A stretch of DNA of 64,000 nt from FEN-1073 sp963780865. GTDB lineage: Bacteria; Chloroflexota; Anaerolineae; Anaerolineales; RBG-16-64-43. The notes under the pieces are model-generated. The model was not told where the DNA came from. It worked only from the letters and a program-made list of their open reading frames with translations, and did not search any database. Shown here in pieces: positions 24,982 through 33,156 of this stretch. The stretch spans positions 62,001 through 126,000 of the forward strand of contig CAWADT010000012.1 in assembly GCA_963780865.1 (NCBI GenBank). Reading direction: 5' to 3'. Every line of letters starts with the position of its first letter. Position 1 is the stretch's first letter. The translations under genes and the position numbers were made by a program.

Positions 24982-26025
24982 ATGAAACAGCAAAAACGCG
25001 GGAGAGGGTATTCAGGGCTGGGAATGTTCGTTGCGATCGTCGCGCTGCTTGCCATCCCGGTATTTCCGGTGCTGGCCGGCAGGCAATTCCTTAACCTTTC
25101 CGACCTCACCCCGACCGCATCCGATGATTCCTTTTCCACTCCTCCGGCTCTGGAACCGACTCCATTGCTGGAATATCCCCCTCTCTCCGAGAATCGCCCG
25201 CTAACTTATAAAGCCCCGCTCCAGCTTCGGGCCGAAGATCATTATTGGTTCGACCGGCCAATTCCGTCCACCTACCGGAATTGGATCGACCCCGATTACC
25301 CCTACGGTGGGAACCTCTCGGGGGAGATGTCGGTCCATACCGGAGTCGACATTCCCGCGGGAAATAAAGCTCCCGTTCTGGCGGCGGCCGACGGGGTGGT
25401 CGTCTGGACGGGGATGGGCCTCATGGGCCATTATCCCGACAAGAACGACCCATACGGAAATGCAATTTCCATCCGCCATGATTTCGGATACCTTGGCCAA
25501 CCGGTTTACACTATCTATGCCCACCTTTCGGAGATTGATGTGGCGATGGGGCAGCGCGTCACGGCGGGCGACCAGATCGGATTGGTGGGAAGCACGGGAA
25601 AAACGACCGGGCCACATTTGCACTTCGAAGTGCGGGTTGGGCAGGATTCCTTTTACGCGACTCGCAACCCGGCACTGTGGCTGGTTCCCCCGGTGGGATA
25701 CGGCGTGCTGGCCGGACGCATCGAGACGGGCGATTCCTGGCCGCTGATTGAATATCCGTTCCATTTACTCCGGACCGACACTAAAACCGATTTGAATCTC
25801 GTAACCTACGTGGGCAACGATATCTATCCGGATAATATTTATCAGGAGAATTTTGTTGTCAGCGATCTTCCGGCGGGAACGTATATTCTTCAGACATGGG
25901 TTTGGTGGCGCTTTTATTCTTTTCCCGTGGAGATAACGCCCGGACAAACGACGTTCGTGCTCGTCCATTCCGGATTGGACCCCATGATTAACCCGCCAAT
26001 GACTATCCCGGCCGGCGCGTCATAA
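24982..26025 (+). CDS. M23 family metallopeptidase (LytM-type)
   Basis: The 347-residue protein has an N-terminal signal or anchor helix (about 15-35) and a Pro/Thr linker. Its LytM-type endopeptidase domain has all the zinc ligands: H and D in VHTGVDIP and the HxH of GPHLHFEVR. The intervening LAAADGVVVW, YTIYAHLSEIDVAMGQRV and GLVGSTGKTTG are classic. It should cleave peptidoglycan cross-bridges or a similar peptide outside the cell. The last 90 residues form a beta-rich domain (LPAGTYILQTWVWWRFYS). The start is taken at 24982, with GGAAGA just upstream; an in-frame ATG at 24949 has no ribosome site. It is probably transcribed with the propeller lipoprotein. Confidence 0.9.
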   Translation: MKQQKRGRGYSGLGMFVAIVALLAIPVFPVLAGRQFLNLSDLTPTASDDSFSTPPALEPTPLLEYPPLSENRPLTYKAPLQLRAEDHYWFDRPIPSTYRNWIDPDYPYGGNLSGEMSVHTGVDIPAGNKAPVLAAADGVVVWTGMGLMGHYPDKNDPYGNAISIRHDFGYLGQPVYTIYAHLSEIDVAMGQRVTAGDQIGLVGSTGKTTGPHLHFEVRVGQDSFYATRNPALWLVPPVGYGVLAGRIETGDSWPLIEYPFHLLRTDTKTDLNLVTYVGNDIYPDNIYQENFVVSDLPAGTYILQTWVWWRFYSFPVEITPGQTTFVLVHSGLDPMINPPMTIPAGAS

Positions 26026-26449
26026 TATCCTCCAGATTATTTTCTCCATTGTTCTAGATAGACCGGGGATATTTTTCAAAACTCCTCGGAGTTCATCCAC
26101 ACCATTCGGATTGAACGCATAGATCCCAAATGAAAGTGTACTACTCTGGCAGGATAGGGAGTGCCCACCAGTTTCACTCACAAGTACTTGGGGGTTTCGC
26201 TTTATGATTGCGCGCGGGCTTTCGGAATCCCAAATTTATTTTCGCATAATCTTTGGTTGTTTTCCGGCGCCTAATTATTGAGAAATAAAATCTTGGCAAC
26301 AACTCAGCTTTCCCCCTTATCCTGTCCTTCTCCCAACATAAGCTGGGAGAAGGTGGCCGAAGGCCGGATGAGGGAGAGTGATACCAGGTCCTCAATCCTG
26401 CGGAATTCCTTCCAGATTTTATTGGGCTGAGTAGATACGAATCTTTAAT
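26026..26449. other. Gene-free spacer with a REP-like repeat
   Basis: The M23 gene and the nnr gene converge here. No gene or T-tailed terminator is evident. The stretch is AT-rich compared with the genes and holds one copy of a dispersed palindromic repeat (26315-26380). Confidence 0.6.
26315..26380 (+). repeat. Dispersed palindromic repeat, copy 1
   Basis: CCTTCTCCCA (26326-26335) pairs with TGGGAGAAGG (26344-26353). It is followed by GGCCGAAGGCC and ATGAGGGAGAG. A second copy in inverse orientation lies at 44074-44165, so this is a repeat family rather than a local accident. Confidence 0.8.
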
Positions 26450-28078
26450 TTAGAAATTTCCTCGCAATTCCGCGATCGACTTCGCCAGGCAGCGCGACAC
26501 ATCGCCGGCCAGGACCGAATCCGCGGCGCCGATGTAGCCCGAAGCAAGCTCGCCGGCACGCCCGTGGATATAGGCTCCCAATACCGCCGCCTGCCAGCTT
26601 TCCACCCCCTGGGCGAGCAGTCCGCCGACCGATCCGGCCAGGACATCGCCGGTCCCGGCCCGCGCCAGGGCGGGCGTGGCGAACGGCTCAATCGCGCATC
26701 GGCCGTCGGGAGCGGCCGCCACGGAAAAAGCGCCCTTTAATATCACCACTGCATTCCAGGCTCTGGCATACCTCAGCGCGACGCCGGATCGGTCTCTCTG
26801 TATCTCGTCTTTCGATAGGCCACTTAGCGCCGCCATCTCACCGGGATGCGGCGTGAGAATGCTCCCCGGAGGCAGCATCAGGTGCCAATTTTCCATTTCG
26901 GAAAGGATTCGCAGCGCGTCTGCATCCACGACCATCGGCGGAGACGATTTCTTTTGTTCGCTGCCTTGCGGATGGGAGATGCGGGAACCGATCGGCGTTT
27001 TCGTCCCCTGCCCGTCGAGCAGAATTTTCCTGAGGAACTCCGCCGTGGATTTTTCCCTGCCTATTCCCGGACCGACCACCAGCGCCTGGGCTTGCCCAAT
27101 TTCCGGGAGCAGCACGTCCGCTGCACCGGGCGCGATCGCGCCGTTGTCACTCGGTAAAACGATCCAGGTGGCTTCCGGAAGCAGCGGGATGGCGGCGGGG
27201 TACACCGGATTGGGGACGGCCAGCGTGACCAGGCCGGCACCGGACCGATAGGCGCTCATTCCAGCCAGCATGGGCGCGCCCGGATAATTACTCGATCCTC
27301 CGATGATAATCACGCGCCCGAATGTTCCCTTGTGGGAATCACGCGGCCGCGGCCGCAGCCATCCTCTCACCAACTCACGGTCGGCCAGAAGCGGGCCCGG
27401 CACGCGCAGCGAATCCATATCTCCGGGAAGTCCGATATCGGCGACGATCAAACTACCGGTGTAATCCGCGCCTGGGAACGCCAGCAACCCCGCCTTGGCC
27501 GCTCCCAGCGTTACGGTCAGGTCGGCCGGCAAAGTTTGGGGCGCGGCCTGGCCGGTGTCGCAATCGACGCCGGATGGGCAATCCACTGCGACGAGGAACG
27601 GCCGGCGAACGGTTTGTTCCAGCCGCATTTTCACGGCGGCGAGTATCTCTGCCACCGATCCCTCGAGCGGCAGCCTGGTTCCGGTTCCAAGGATCGCGTC
27701 GATCAGAATATCCGCTTGGTCAAGCGTTCGGAGCAATGCGTACAGACCGGTTTCTTCCACGGCCGTCGCGATGACGGCGCCTGCCTCGACTGCGGCCCGC
27801 AAGCGTGGATCGCTTTCCTTGCGCGCCGCGGCGAGGAATATTTGCACGTCGGCACCGGCGCGCGCAAAATGCCCGGCGGCAACCAGCCCGTCGCCGCCGT
27901 TGTTTCCGCTCCCGCACAAGAGGACCACGTTTTTCTTCACCACCGGCCCGTAGCGGCGCAGCGTTTGGGAGAATACGGCTTCTCCGGCGCGATCCATCAT
28001 GCGCTCAAAGCTCACCCCTTTGAGATCGGCTTCGGCTTCGATCGCGCGCATCTGCGCAACGCTGACGATTAGTGCCAT
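26450..28078 (-). CDS. nnr: Bifunctional NAD(P)H-hydrate epimerase / ADP-dependent dehydratase
   Basis: The fused enzyme repairs hydrated NADH and NADPH. The N-terminal YjeF_N epimerase part (about 1-215) has LLCGSGNNGGDGLVAAGHF, IDAILGTGTRL and VAVDCPSGVDCDTG. The C-terminal carbohydrate-kinase-like dehydratase part has IIGGSSNYPGAP, VVVDADALRIL, LTPHPGEMAALSGL, VVILKGAFS and ARAGTGDVLAGSVGGLLAQG. The 542-residue length is normal for the fusion. GGAGG lies 8 bases before the ATG at 28078 (MALIVSVAQM); an ATG six codons upstream has no ribosome site. It stands alone. Confidence 0.94.
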   Translation of the reverse strand: MALIVSVAQMRAIEAEADLKGVSFERMMDRAGEAVFSQTLRRYGPVVKKNVVLLCGSGNNGGDGLVAAGHFARAGADVQIFLAAARKESDPRLRAAVEAGAVIATAVEETGLYALLRTLDQADILIDAILGTGTRLPLEGSVAEILAAVKMRLEQTVRRPFLVAVDCPSGVDCDTGQAAPQTLPADLTVTLGAAKAGLLAFPGADYTGSLIVADIGLPGDMDSLRVPGPLLADRELVRGWLRPRPRDSHKGTFGRVIIIGGSSNYPGAPMLAGMSAYRSGAGLVTLAVPNPVYPAAIPLLPEATWIVLPSDNGAIAPGAADVLLPEIGQAQALVVGPGIGREKSTAEFLRKILLDGQGTKTPIGSRISHPQGSEQKKSSPPMVVDADALRILSEMENWHLMLPPGSILTPHPGEMAALSGLSKDEIQRDRSGVALRYARAWNAVVILKGAFSVAAAPDGRCAIEPFATPALARAGTGDVLAGSVGGLLAQGVESWQAAVLGAYIHGRAGELASGYIGAADSVLAGDVSRCLAKSIAELRGNF

Positions 28079-28543
28079 GGATCTATCCTCCGGCAACAGT
28101 AGTGCATGAGCGGATCGGCGTTATTTTCATTATACGACCCATGGTTGAATTTTCCCTCAGGTCGCTCACTACGAGAATCCTCCGGAATTTTCCGAAAAAC
28201 GAAACGCCTAACTTGCCGGTCAACACGGAAAGCCGGCCGTTTTCACTCCTGTGAATAATTCCGTCTGGATCGAGGGATATTTTGTACCGTGTTATCCAAT
28301 TTCATCCACGAGAGGGTATAAGAAAAAATACAAGCCGTCGACCGCTGGCATCAGACGTCGAGAATAGAACAATTTCTGCGGATAACAGAGATAGTTGGGC
28401 GAGCGAAGATCCTATTCCTTCGCCTCAGCCTCGACAAGATTTTTTTTTAATGAACCTCGAACGCCGCCTCCGGGCGGCTGCTTGGTTTTAACAAGCCTCC
28501 CCCGTTTTTGGTTTTAGAAAACAGGGTAGGCTGGGAGGGGGCA
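28079..28543. other. Gene-free stretch upstream of the nnr gene
   Basis: No credible gene is seen. GCCGCC/GGCGGC (near 28462-28477) forms a short hairpin. The region leads into the repeats beside tRNA-Arg. Confidence 0.5.
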
Positions 28544-28696
28544 GCGTCCCCTGGCGGGAAACGTCTGCCCCGGCCGATTATTCAATCCAGTGATTATTGA
28601 ACCCATATAGATCAATAGTAGCGCCCCCGGCGGGAAACGCCCGCCCCGGCCGATTATCCAACCGTGGATTTTTTGAATCCATTTGTTTAAATAGTG
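28544..28696 (-). repeat. Two tandem 76-77-bp units carrying the 3' end of tRNA-Arg
   Basis: Unit 1 (28544-28620) and unit 2 (28621-28696) are similar along their whole length. The shared parts include GGCGGGAAACG, GCCCCGGCCGATTAT, CAA and ATAGT. The 16 bases GCGCCCCCGGCGGGAA at the head of unit 2 are identical to the tRNA-Arg 3' end at 28697-28712, and unit 1 has a slightly diverged version. The unit length equals a tRNA with CCA. Each unit also contains GGCGGG/CCCGCC and GGATT/AATCC hairpins. This looks like repeated duplication or past integration at the tRNA 3' end. Confidence 0.75.
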
Positions 28697-28770
28697 GCGC
28701 CCCCGGCGGGAATCGGACCCACAACCATCGGATTAGAAGTCCGGTGCTCTATCCATTGAGCTACGGGGGC
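28695..28770 (-). tRNA. tRNA-Arg (anticodon TCT) with encoded CCA
   Basis: The minus strand folds as a tRNA. Acceptor GCCCCCG pairs with CGGGGGC, the D arm is GCTCAATGGATAGAGC, and the anticodon arm CCGGA-CTTCTAA-TCCGA carries TCT (28735-28737). The T arm ends TTCCCGCC-side with GGTCCGATTC. The discriminator is G (28698) and CCA is encoded (28695-28697). Anticodon TCT reads AGA. A partial broken copy lies 160 bases upstream and repeat units abut the 3' end. Confidence 0.93.
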
Positions 28771-28874
28771 TTGGTTGATATTCTAACAAATTCAGCCGAA
28801 TGCGACTTTCATGTAATATTGCTCATTGAAGGAAGAATCAGAAGAAGGGAAATTATTCTTACGGGCGGGCCGGG

Positions 28875-28934
28875 GGACCCACAACCATCGGATTAGAAGT
28901 CCGGTGCTCATTCTATTCGGCGAGCTACGAGAGG
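28875..28934 (-). pseudogene. Broken copy of tRNA-Arg
   Basis: Positions 28875-28909 are identical over 35 bases to 28715-28749 of the intact tRNA (T-arm edge, variable loop, anticodon arm and part of the D arm). Similarity then degrades, leaving only GAGCTACG near the acceptor end. The 5' CCTCTCG cannot pair with the 3' side, so it should not make a functional tRNA. Confidence 0.8.
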
Positions 28935-28975
28935 TTGAAGCTATTTTTCCAAAATTCCCTGGGTAGAAAGGAAAG

Positions 28976-29425
28976 CTAATCCAGCACCGGGCGAATGCCC
29001 TTATACACCCGGCCGCCCGAAAGCGTTCGCAGTATCGTAATTGCCGGTCGGTTGGTTTTTTGCGCGATCTCGTCAACTGACAGCGGAGAATTTCCATTGG
29101 CCAGAAACACCCGGAAGACGGCGTCCACCAGCGTCGTATGCGGACCGATGTAGTCCGGCTGCAGGCTGCAATGCGAGACCAGGGCGTGCTGGATTCCGTC
29201 GATGGAACGAACTTCGCCCGAAACCGGGTCGATCCAATCGATTTGCGATTGATCGGTAAGCGATTCCAAAGCGACGCGGTGTTCGGGGCAAAGGTGGCTC
29301 AGGAGATACACCCGCCATTCGCGCTCGTTGCGCCCCCACCAGTCGTAGTCGATGTGGAATCGAGTGGCCAGAGTCGGTTTGATCAACCGCGGCGCGCCCG
29401 AATCGCTCACCGGTTCTCCGTCCAT
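28976..29425 (-). CDS. Unrecognised protein with C-terminal winged-helix-like region
   Basis: The 149-residue protein is not recognised. Residues 1-90 contain aromatic and acidic stretches (FHIDYDWWGRNEREWRVYLL, LCPEHRVALESL). Residues of about 98-149 (VDAVFRVFLANG, PLSVDEIAQKTNRPAITILRTLSGGRVYKGI) fit a winged-helix DNA-binding fold with an HTH turn at SVDEIAQKTNRPA. GAGGG lies 5 bases before the ATG at 29425. It overlaps the end of the upstream gene by 19 bases, so the two are translationally coupled and should share a function. Confidence 0.75.
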   Translation of the reverse strand: MDGEPVSDSGAPRLIKPTLATRFHIDYDWWGRNEREWRVYLLSHLCPEHRVALESLTDQSQIDWIDPVSGEVRSIDGIQHALVSHCSLQPDYIGPHTTLVDAVFRVFLANGNSPLSVDEIAQKTNRPAITILRTLSGGRVYKGIRPVLD

Positions 29426-30999
29426 TGACCCTCGTCGAAGCGGTAGTAAAGATCGCCCATATGGGAATAGTAAGGCCGTTCCATCAGTTCCGAAAAAATC
29501 GGGCCAGGCGGCGTCCGGCGGACGACGTTGATCGCGCCATAGAGCGTCCGGGCATGCACCGTGCTTTGCGGATTGAGTTTGGCGAGTTCCCGGAACACGT
29601 CGGCCACCAGACGGTCCAGCGGATTTTTCTGCTCTTCCAGGCGCAGCCACAGGTCGTCGATCGAGCGCGGATCGTCGACGGCAAACACCGACAGCTCGTC
29701 GTAATTCACTGCCACGGCCTGCTTTTGCATCGTAAAGGTCAACCGGCCGGAGGCGGCCGAGGAGGAGGCCGTGCGAATCCACTCGCGGGCCGGTTTGCGA
29801 GTGGCCGCCTCCACGATAATTTCTCCCGGCATCTTCCCCTCCCGGATTTTTAGAATGCCCCCGGGCAGCAGCCCCTTCTTTGGATACCATTCGGCCAATC
29901 CGAAAACATACCGGAAGGGCGTGACCACCCAGCCGGGAAACCGTTCGCCGGTTTCGCCGTCTGCGAATTCAAAGCGGATGCGGGTGGCTTCGTGCGCATG
30001 CGGAAAAATTTTCGCAAGCCGCGGCGTAAGCGGAAGAGCGCCCACCCGCCAATGAGGAAAATCAAGGATCAGCGTCACTTCGTGGACTTCGCCTGCCGGC
30101 TCATCCGGCGTTCCCCATTCATCGTCCAATTCGCGCTCCAGCGTCTGGAGCGGTTCCGACAAACGGAGCCGTCCCGCCGGGGCAGGCTCGCAGGCCAGGC
30201 GGCGCGGCGGAAACATCACTTCCGGAGGTTCAAACCGCCGCAGGAACCACGCCATTTCACCCGCCAAGCCCACTTCCTCGAATCGCTCGTCCTGATAGAG
30301 CGCATATTCCAACGAGAAGGTTGCCAATCGCGGATCCACATTGCCCGGAAGCTCGATGTGCTCCAGCAACGCGGACGTCGGGAGCGGTCCGCCCTGGGCC
30401 ACATCCAGCACCGCTTCGGCAAGATTGAGTTGTCCGTGCGAGATTTCGGTCAGCAGAGAACGCGGGAACCACCGGCCGCCGATTTTCACGATGTCGGCGT
30501 CCTTGTTCAACCTCAATTCGATGGTTTGGAGAATGGATTCTCCGTGCTCCTGAAGAATTTGTTCCGGAGACCGGTCGCTGGCGCCCAGCATCGTCTCCAG
30601 CGGAATCGTATTGAGGTGGTGATTTTCCAGGCGGGCAGCAAACTCCCGCTCCCCGTCCTCCCCCTGGACCCGGATGACTTCGAACGGCCCGACTTCCGGA
30701 TTTTCTCCCGCGCGGATGGACGCCACCGTCCCATGGATGAACCCCAGCGTCGGAAAAACCAACCGCTGTCCGACCCGGTACGCGTTGCGCGGCAGATACA
30801 CCATATCCTCCGGGCCCAACCTGGCGCGGCGTTTGGCTTCGGTCTGCAATCTCTCCCGGATGATGGCCACCGCGAGCGGCTCCAAAGCCATGGGGGCGCC
30901 CTCCTCCAGAAGAAGGTTGTTGACAAAATCGATGTCTGAATCCGAGAGGGTGAAACCATCGCCCCATAGCTGCGAGGCGTTTGCGGAATGATCGGACAC
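29407..30999 (-). CDS. Large conserved-looking protein of unknown function
   Basis: The 530-residue soluble protein has no signal peptide, membrane helix or recognised catalytic motif. A beta-rich segment (MVYLPRNAYRVGQRLVFPTLGFIHGTVASI) may be an SH3- or KOW-like barrel. A helical block (SPEQILQEHGESILQTIELRL, GGRWFPRSLLTEISHGQLNLAEAVLDVA) could be winged-helix. A beta-rich half with FPHWRVGALPLTPRLAKIFP and RFPGWVVTPFRYVFGL follows. I chose the GTG at 30999 because GAGGA precedes it; an upstream GTG at 31032 has no ribosome site. It is co-transcribed with the winged-helix protein downstream, and both diverge from the histidine kinase gene. Confidence 0.75.
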   Translation of the reverse strand: MSDHSANASQLWGDGFTLSDSDIDFVNNLLLEEGAPMALEPLAVAIIRERLQTEAKRRARLGPEDMVYLPRNAYRVGQRLVFPTLGFIHGTVASIRAGENPEVGPFEVIRVQGEDGEREFAARLENHHLNTIPLETMLGASDRSPEQILQEHGESILQTIELRLNKDADIVKIGGRWFPRSLLTEISHGQLNLAEAVLDVAQGGPLPTSALLEHIELPGNVDPRLATFSLEYALYQDERFEEVGLAGEMAWFLRRFEPPEVMFPPRRLACEPAPAGRLRLSEPLQTLERELDDEWGTPDEPAGEVHEVTLILDFPHWRVGALPLTPRLAKIFPHAHEATRIRFEFADGETGERFPGWVVTPFRYVFGLAEWYPKKGLLPGGILKIREGKMPGEIIVEAATRKPAREWIRTASSSAASGRLTFTMQKQAVAVNYDELSVFAVDDPRSIDDLWLRLEEQKNPLDRLVADVFRELAKLNPQSTVHARTLYGAINVVRRTPPGPIFSELMERPYYSHMGDLYYRFDEGQWTENR

Positions 31000-31175
31000 A
31001 AGTTCCTCAAATCTTATGGAAGTCGACCGCACCGGGAAGGCGGGCAGGCCGATTATACCTCGTCCATCGAATGTTGCAAGTGCGAGGAGCGCGAAATATT
31101 TTTCTGCGCATCGCGCCCTTGCGAAAATGGTTCATCGGTTATATCATCTTCGACATGCCAGAAGCAGGGTAGCGA

Positions 31176-32360
31176 ATGGAGTCCTCTGCCAATTCCATGC
31201 CGCTGGAATGTCCGCAATGCGGCGCTTCCGTTCCACCGGGTCAATCCTACTGTCCGGAATGCAACGTAGACCTGATCCTCTACACCGACCTGTTGTTTCG
31301 CCAACGGTTGGAAGAAGCGCTCACCCCGCCCCCGGCCGCCCCCTCCAGCACGGAGGAGCTCATTCCCCGCCTGGGGGACAGCCTCGTCGCCCAAAAAATC
31401 ATCACTGCGCAACAATTACAGCAGGCGCTCGATGCCCAGGCGGCGGATACGCACGAAGGCAAATCGCCGCGGCGCATCGGGCAGATCCTGGTCGCCATGG
31501 GCGTGCTGCCACCGGAAACCTTGGACCGGATGATTGCGTCGATGGTCGTCCAACTGCAGAAGGCGCTGCAAGCGTCCAATCGCAGGCTGGAGGATCGCGT
31601 TCGCGAGCGCACGGTGGAACTCTCCCACGCGCTGGAACGCCTTTCGGAACTCAACCAATTGAAGGCGAACTTCGTGGCCAATATCTCGCACGAACTGCGC
31701 ACGCCGATGACCCATATCGTCGGGTATATCGACCTGCTGGCGGACGACACCTTCGGCCCCGTCTCCCCCCAACAACATGAGGCGCTGGAGACGCTGCGCC
31801 GCGCGGCGGAACGGTTGAACGGATTGATCGACGACCTCATTCAATTCTCCGACACGTCCCGCGGCGGCATCACCCTGAATTATCAATCCGTTTCCCTGCG
31901 CGAGCTAGTTCAGGAAACGCTTTCCCGGATGATGTCGAAAGCCCAGCGCGGAAACGTGCGGATAGAGGTTCAGCTTCCCTCCGATCTTCCCCCGGTTCAT
32001 GCCGACGGCCGGAAGATCGTCTGGGTGATTTCCCAGCTGGTGGATAATGGAATAAAATTCACACCCGCGGGGGGAAAAGTGACGCTGCGCGCCGGGGGTG
32101 TTTCCGACCGGGTATGGATCACCGTGGAAGACACCGGCGTCGGAATCCCGGCGGCGCGGATGAACGAACTGTTCGAACCGTTCCACCAACTGGATGGATC
32201 CATAACCCGCCGCCAGGGGGGAACCGGCATGGGTTTGTATTTGTGCAAGCAGATTGTGGAAGCGCACGGTTCCCGAATCACGCTGCAGAGCAAGGAAGGA
32301 AGCGGCAGCACGTTCCTGTTCGATCTTCCCATCGCGCGGCTTCCGGAAACCGCATCGTAG
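31176..32360 (+). CDS. Soluble sensor histidine kinase with zinc ribbon and MshEN-like domain
   Basis: The 394-residue kinase has no membrane segment. A four-cysteine zinc ribbon (C12, C15, C26, C29) opens the protein. An MshEN/GspE-N-like segment follows at about 65-120 (LGDSLVAQKIITAQQLQQAL, IGQILVAMGVLPPETLDRMI), a fold that binds c-di-GMP in related proteins. A coiled coil leads to HisKA with H172 in ANISHELRTPMTHIVG and a complete HATPase: N-box VDNGIKFTP, G1 VEDTGVGIP and G2 GGTGMGLYLCKQIVEAHG. No response regulator is adjacent; the next gene encodes a double-HTH protein. AGGG lies a few bases before the ATG. Confidence 0.9.
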   Translation: MESSANSMPLECPQCGASVPPGQSYCPECNVDLILYTDLLFRQRLEEALTPPPAAPSSTEELIPRLGDSLVAQKIITAQQLQQALDAQAADTHEGKSPRRIGQILVAMGVLPPETLDRMIASMVVQLQKALQASNRRLEDRVRERTVELSHALERLSELNQLKANFVANISHELRTPMTHIVGYIDLLADDTFGPVSPQQHEALETLRRAAERLNGLIDDLIQFSDTSRGGITLNYQSVSLRELVQETLSRMMSKAQRGNVRIEVQLPSDLPPVHADGRKIVWVISQLVDNGIKFTPAGGKVTLRAGGVSDRVWITVEDTGVGIPAARMNELFEPFHQLDGSITRRQGGTGMGLYLCKQIVEAHGSRITLQSKEGSGSTFLFDLPIARLPETAS

Positions 32361-32464
32361 GCCGCGCGCCGAACTTCTCCTTCCGGAGAAAAACGACTGG
32401 CGCCGTTGCTCGCATCTCCGGAATAAGCACGGCATAACAATCGATGAAAGGCGGACGGAATCCG

Positions 32465-33142
32465 ATGGCCGTTTCAAACTCCCCCCAAGCGCTGAGAAAT
32501 AAAATGCTGGGCATGATTTTAAAAGATGCGCGCGAGGCCGCCCACCGCAAGCTCCGGGACGCCGCCGTATCCATCGGGATGACCTCCTCGATGCTCTCCG
32601 CCCTCGAATCCGGCCGACGGTCGATTACGCTTCCCGAACTCGAAGCCCTGGCCTACACCTACGACGTCCCCATTCGCCACTTCCTGTATAACGCCCAATT
32701 CCTCACGGCGGAAAAAAGAGAAACCATCGACTTGAACCGGTTGGTCGCCATTCGCCAGAAAATGATCTCCACCAAGCTGCGCCAGCTTCGGGCGCAGCAG
32801 AATTTGCGTCTGGGCGACGTTGCGAAAAAGACCGGGCTGACCGTCCGCCGGATCAAGGCCTACGAAAACGGCGTCCGCCCCATCCCGCTTTCAGATTTAG
32901 AATCGCTCGCCTCTGCCGTGGGGGTGGAAGCGGATTCCTTTCTGGAATATCAAGGAGCCGTCGGCGAATGGGAATTAAACCGTGAATCCGACGACCAATT
33001 CCAAAAACTGCCTTCCGACATCCGGCATTTTGCGGCCCAGCCTTTGCATGAACCTTTCCTGCGGCTGGCAATGAAATTGAGCGATCTGCCCGCCGGGCGC
33101 TTGCGGGACATTGCCGAAGGCATTCTGGATATCACCCTATAA
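32465..33142 (+). CDS. Transcriptional regulator with two XRE-type HTH domains
   Basis: The protein has about 225 residues and two helix-turn-helix domains of the XRE/Cro type. The first, near 15-65, has LRDAAVSIGMTSSMLSALESG and ITLPELEALAYTYDVP. The second, near 100-150, has LRLGDVAKKTGLTVRRIKAYENG and IPLSDLESLASAVGVE. A helical tail follows (RLAMKLSDLPAGRLRDIAEGIL). It should bind DNA as a tandem reader. The start is uncertain: I use the ATG at 32465, with GGCGGACGG upstream. An in-frame ATG at 32444 would add seven residues. It follows the kinase gene by about 100 bases and precedes an acetyltransferase gene by 14. Confidence 0.85.
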   Translation: MAVSNSPQALRNKMLGMILKDAREAAHRKLRDAAVSIGMTSSMLSALESGRRSITLPELEALAYTYDVPIRHFLYNAQFLTAEKRETIDLNRLVAIRQKMISTKLRQLRAQQNLRLGDVAKKTGLTVRRIKAYENGVRPIPLSDLESLASAVGVEADSFLEYQGAVGEWELNRESDDQFQKLPSDIRHFAAQPLHEPFLRLAMKLSDLPAGRLRDIAEGILDITL

Positions 33143-33156
33143 CCCCCTATTCTGTT

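Noticed and set aside
28544..28696. CRISPR array or coding minisatellite beside tRNA-Arg
   Set aside because: Only two long units are present and they carry the tRNA 3' end; no spacer pattern or reading frame.
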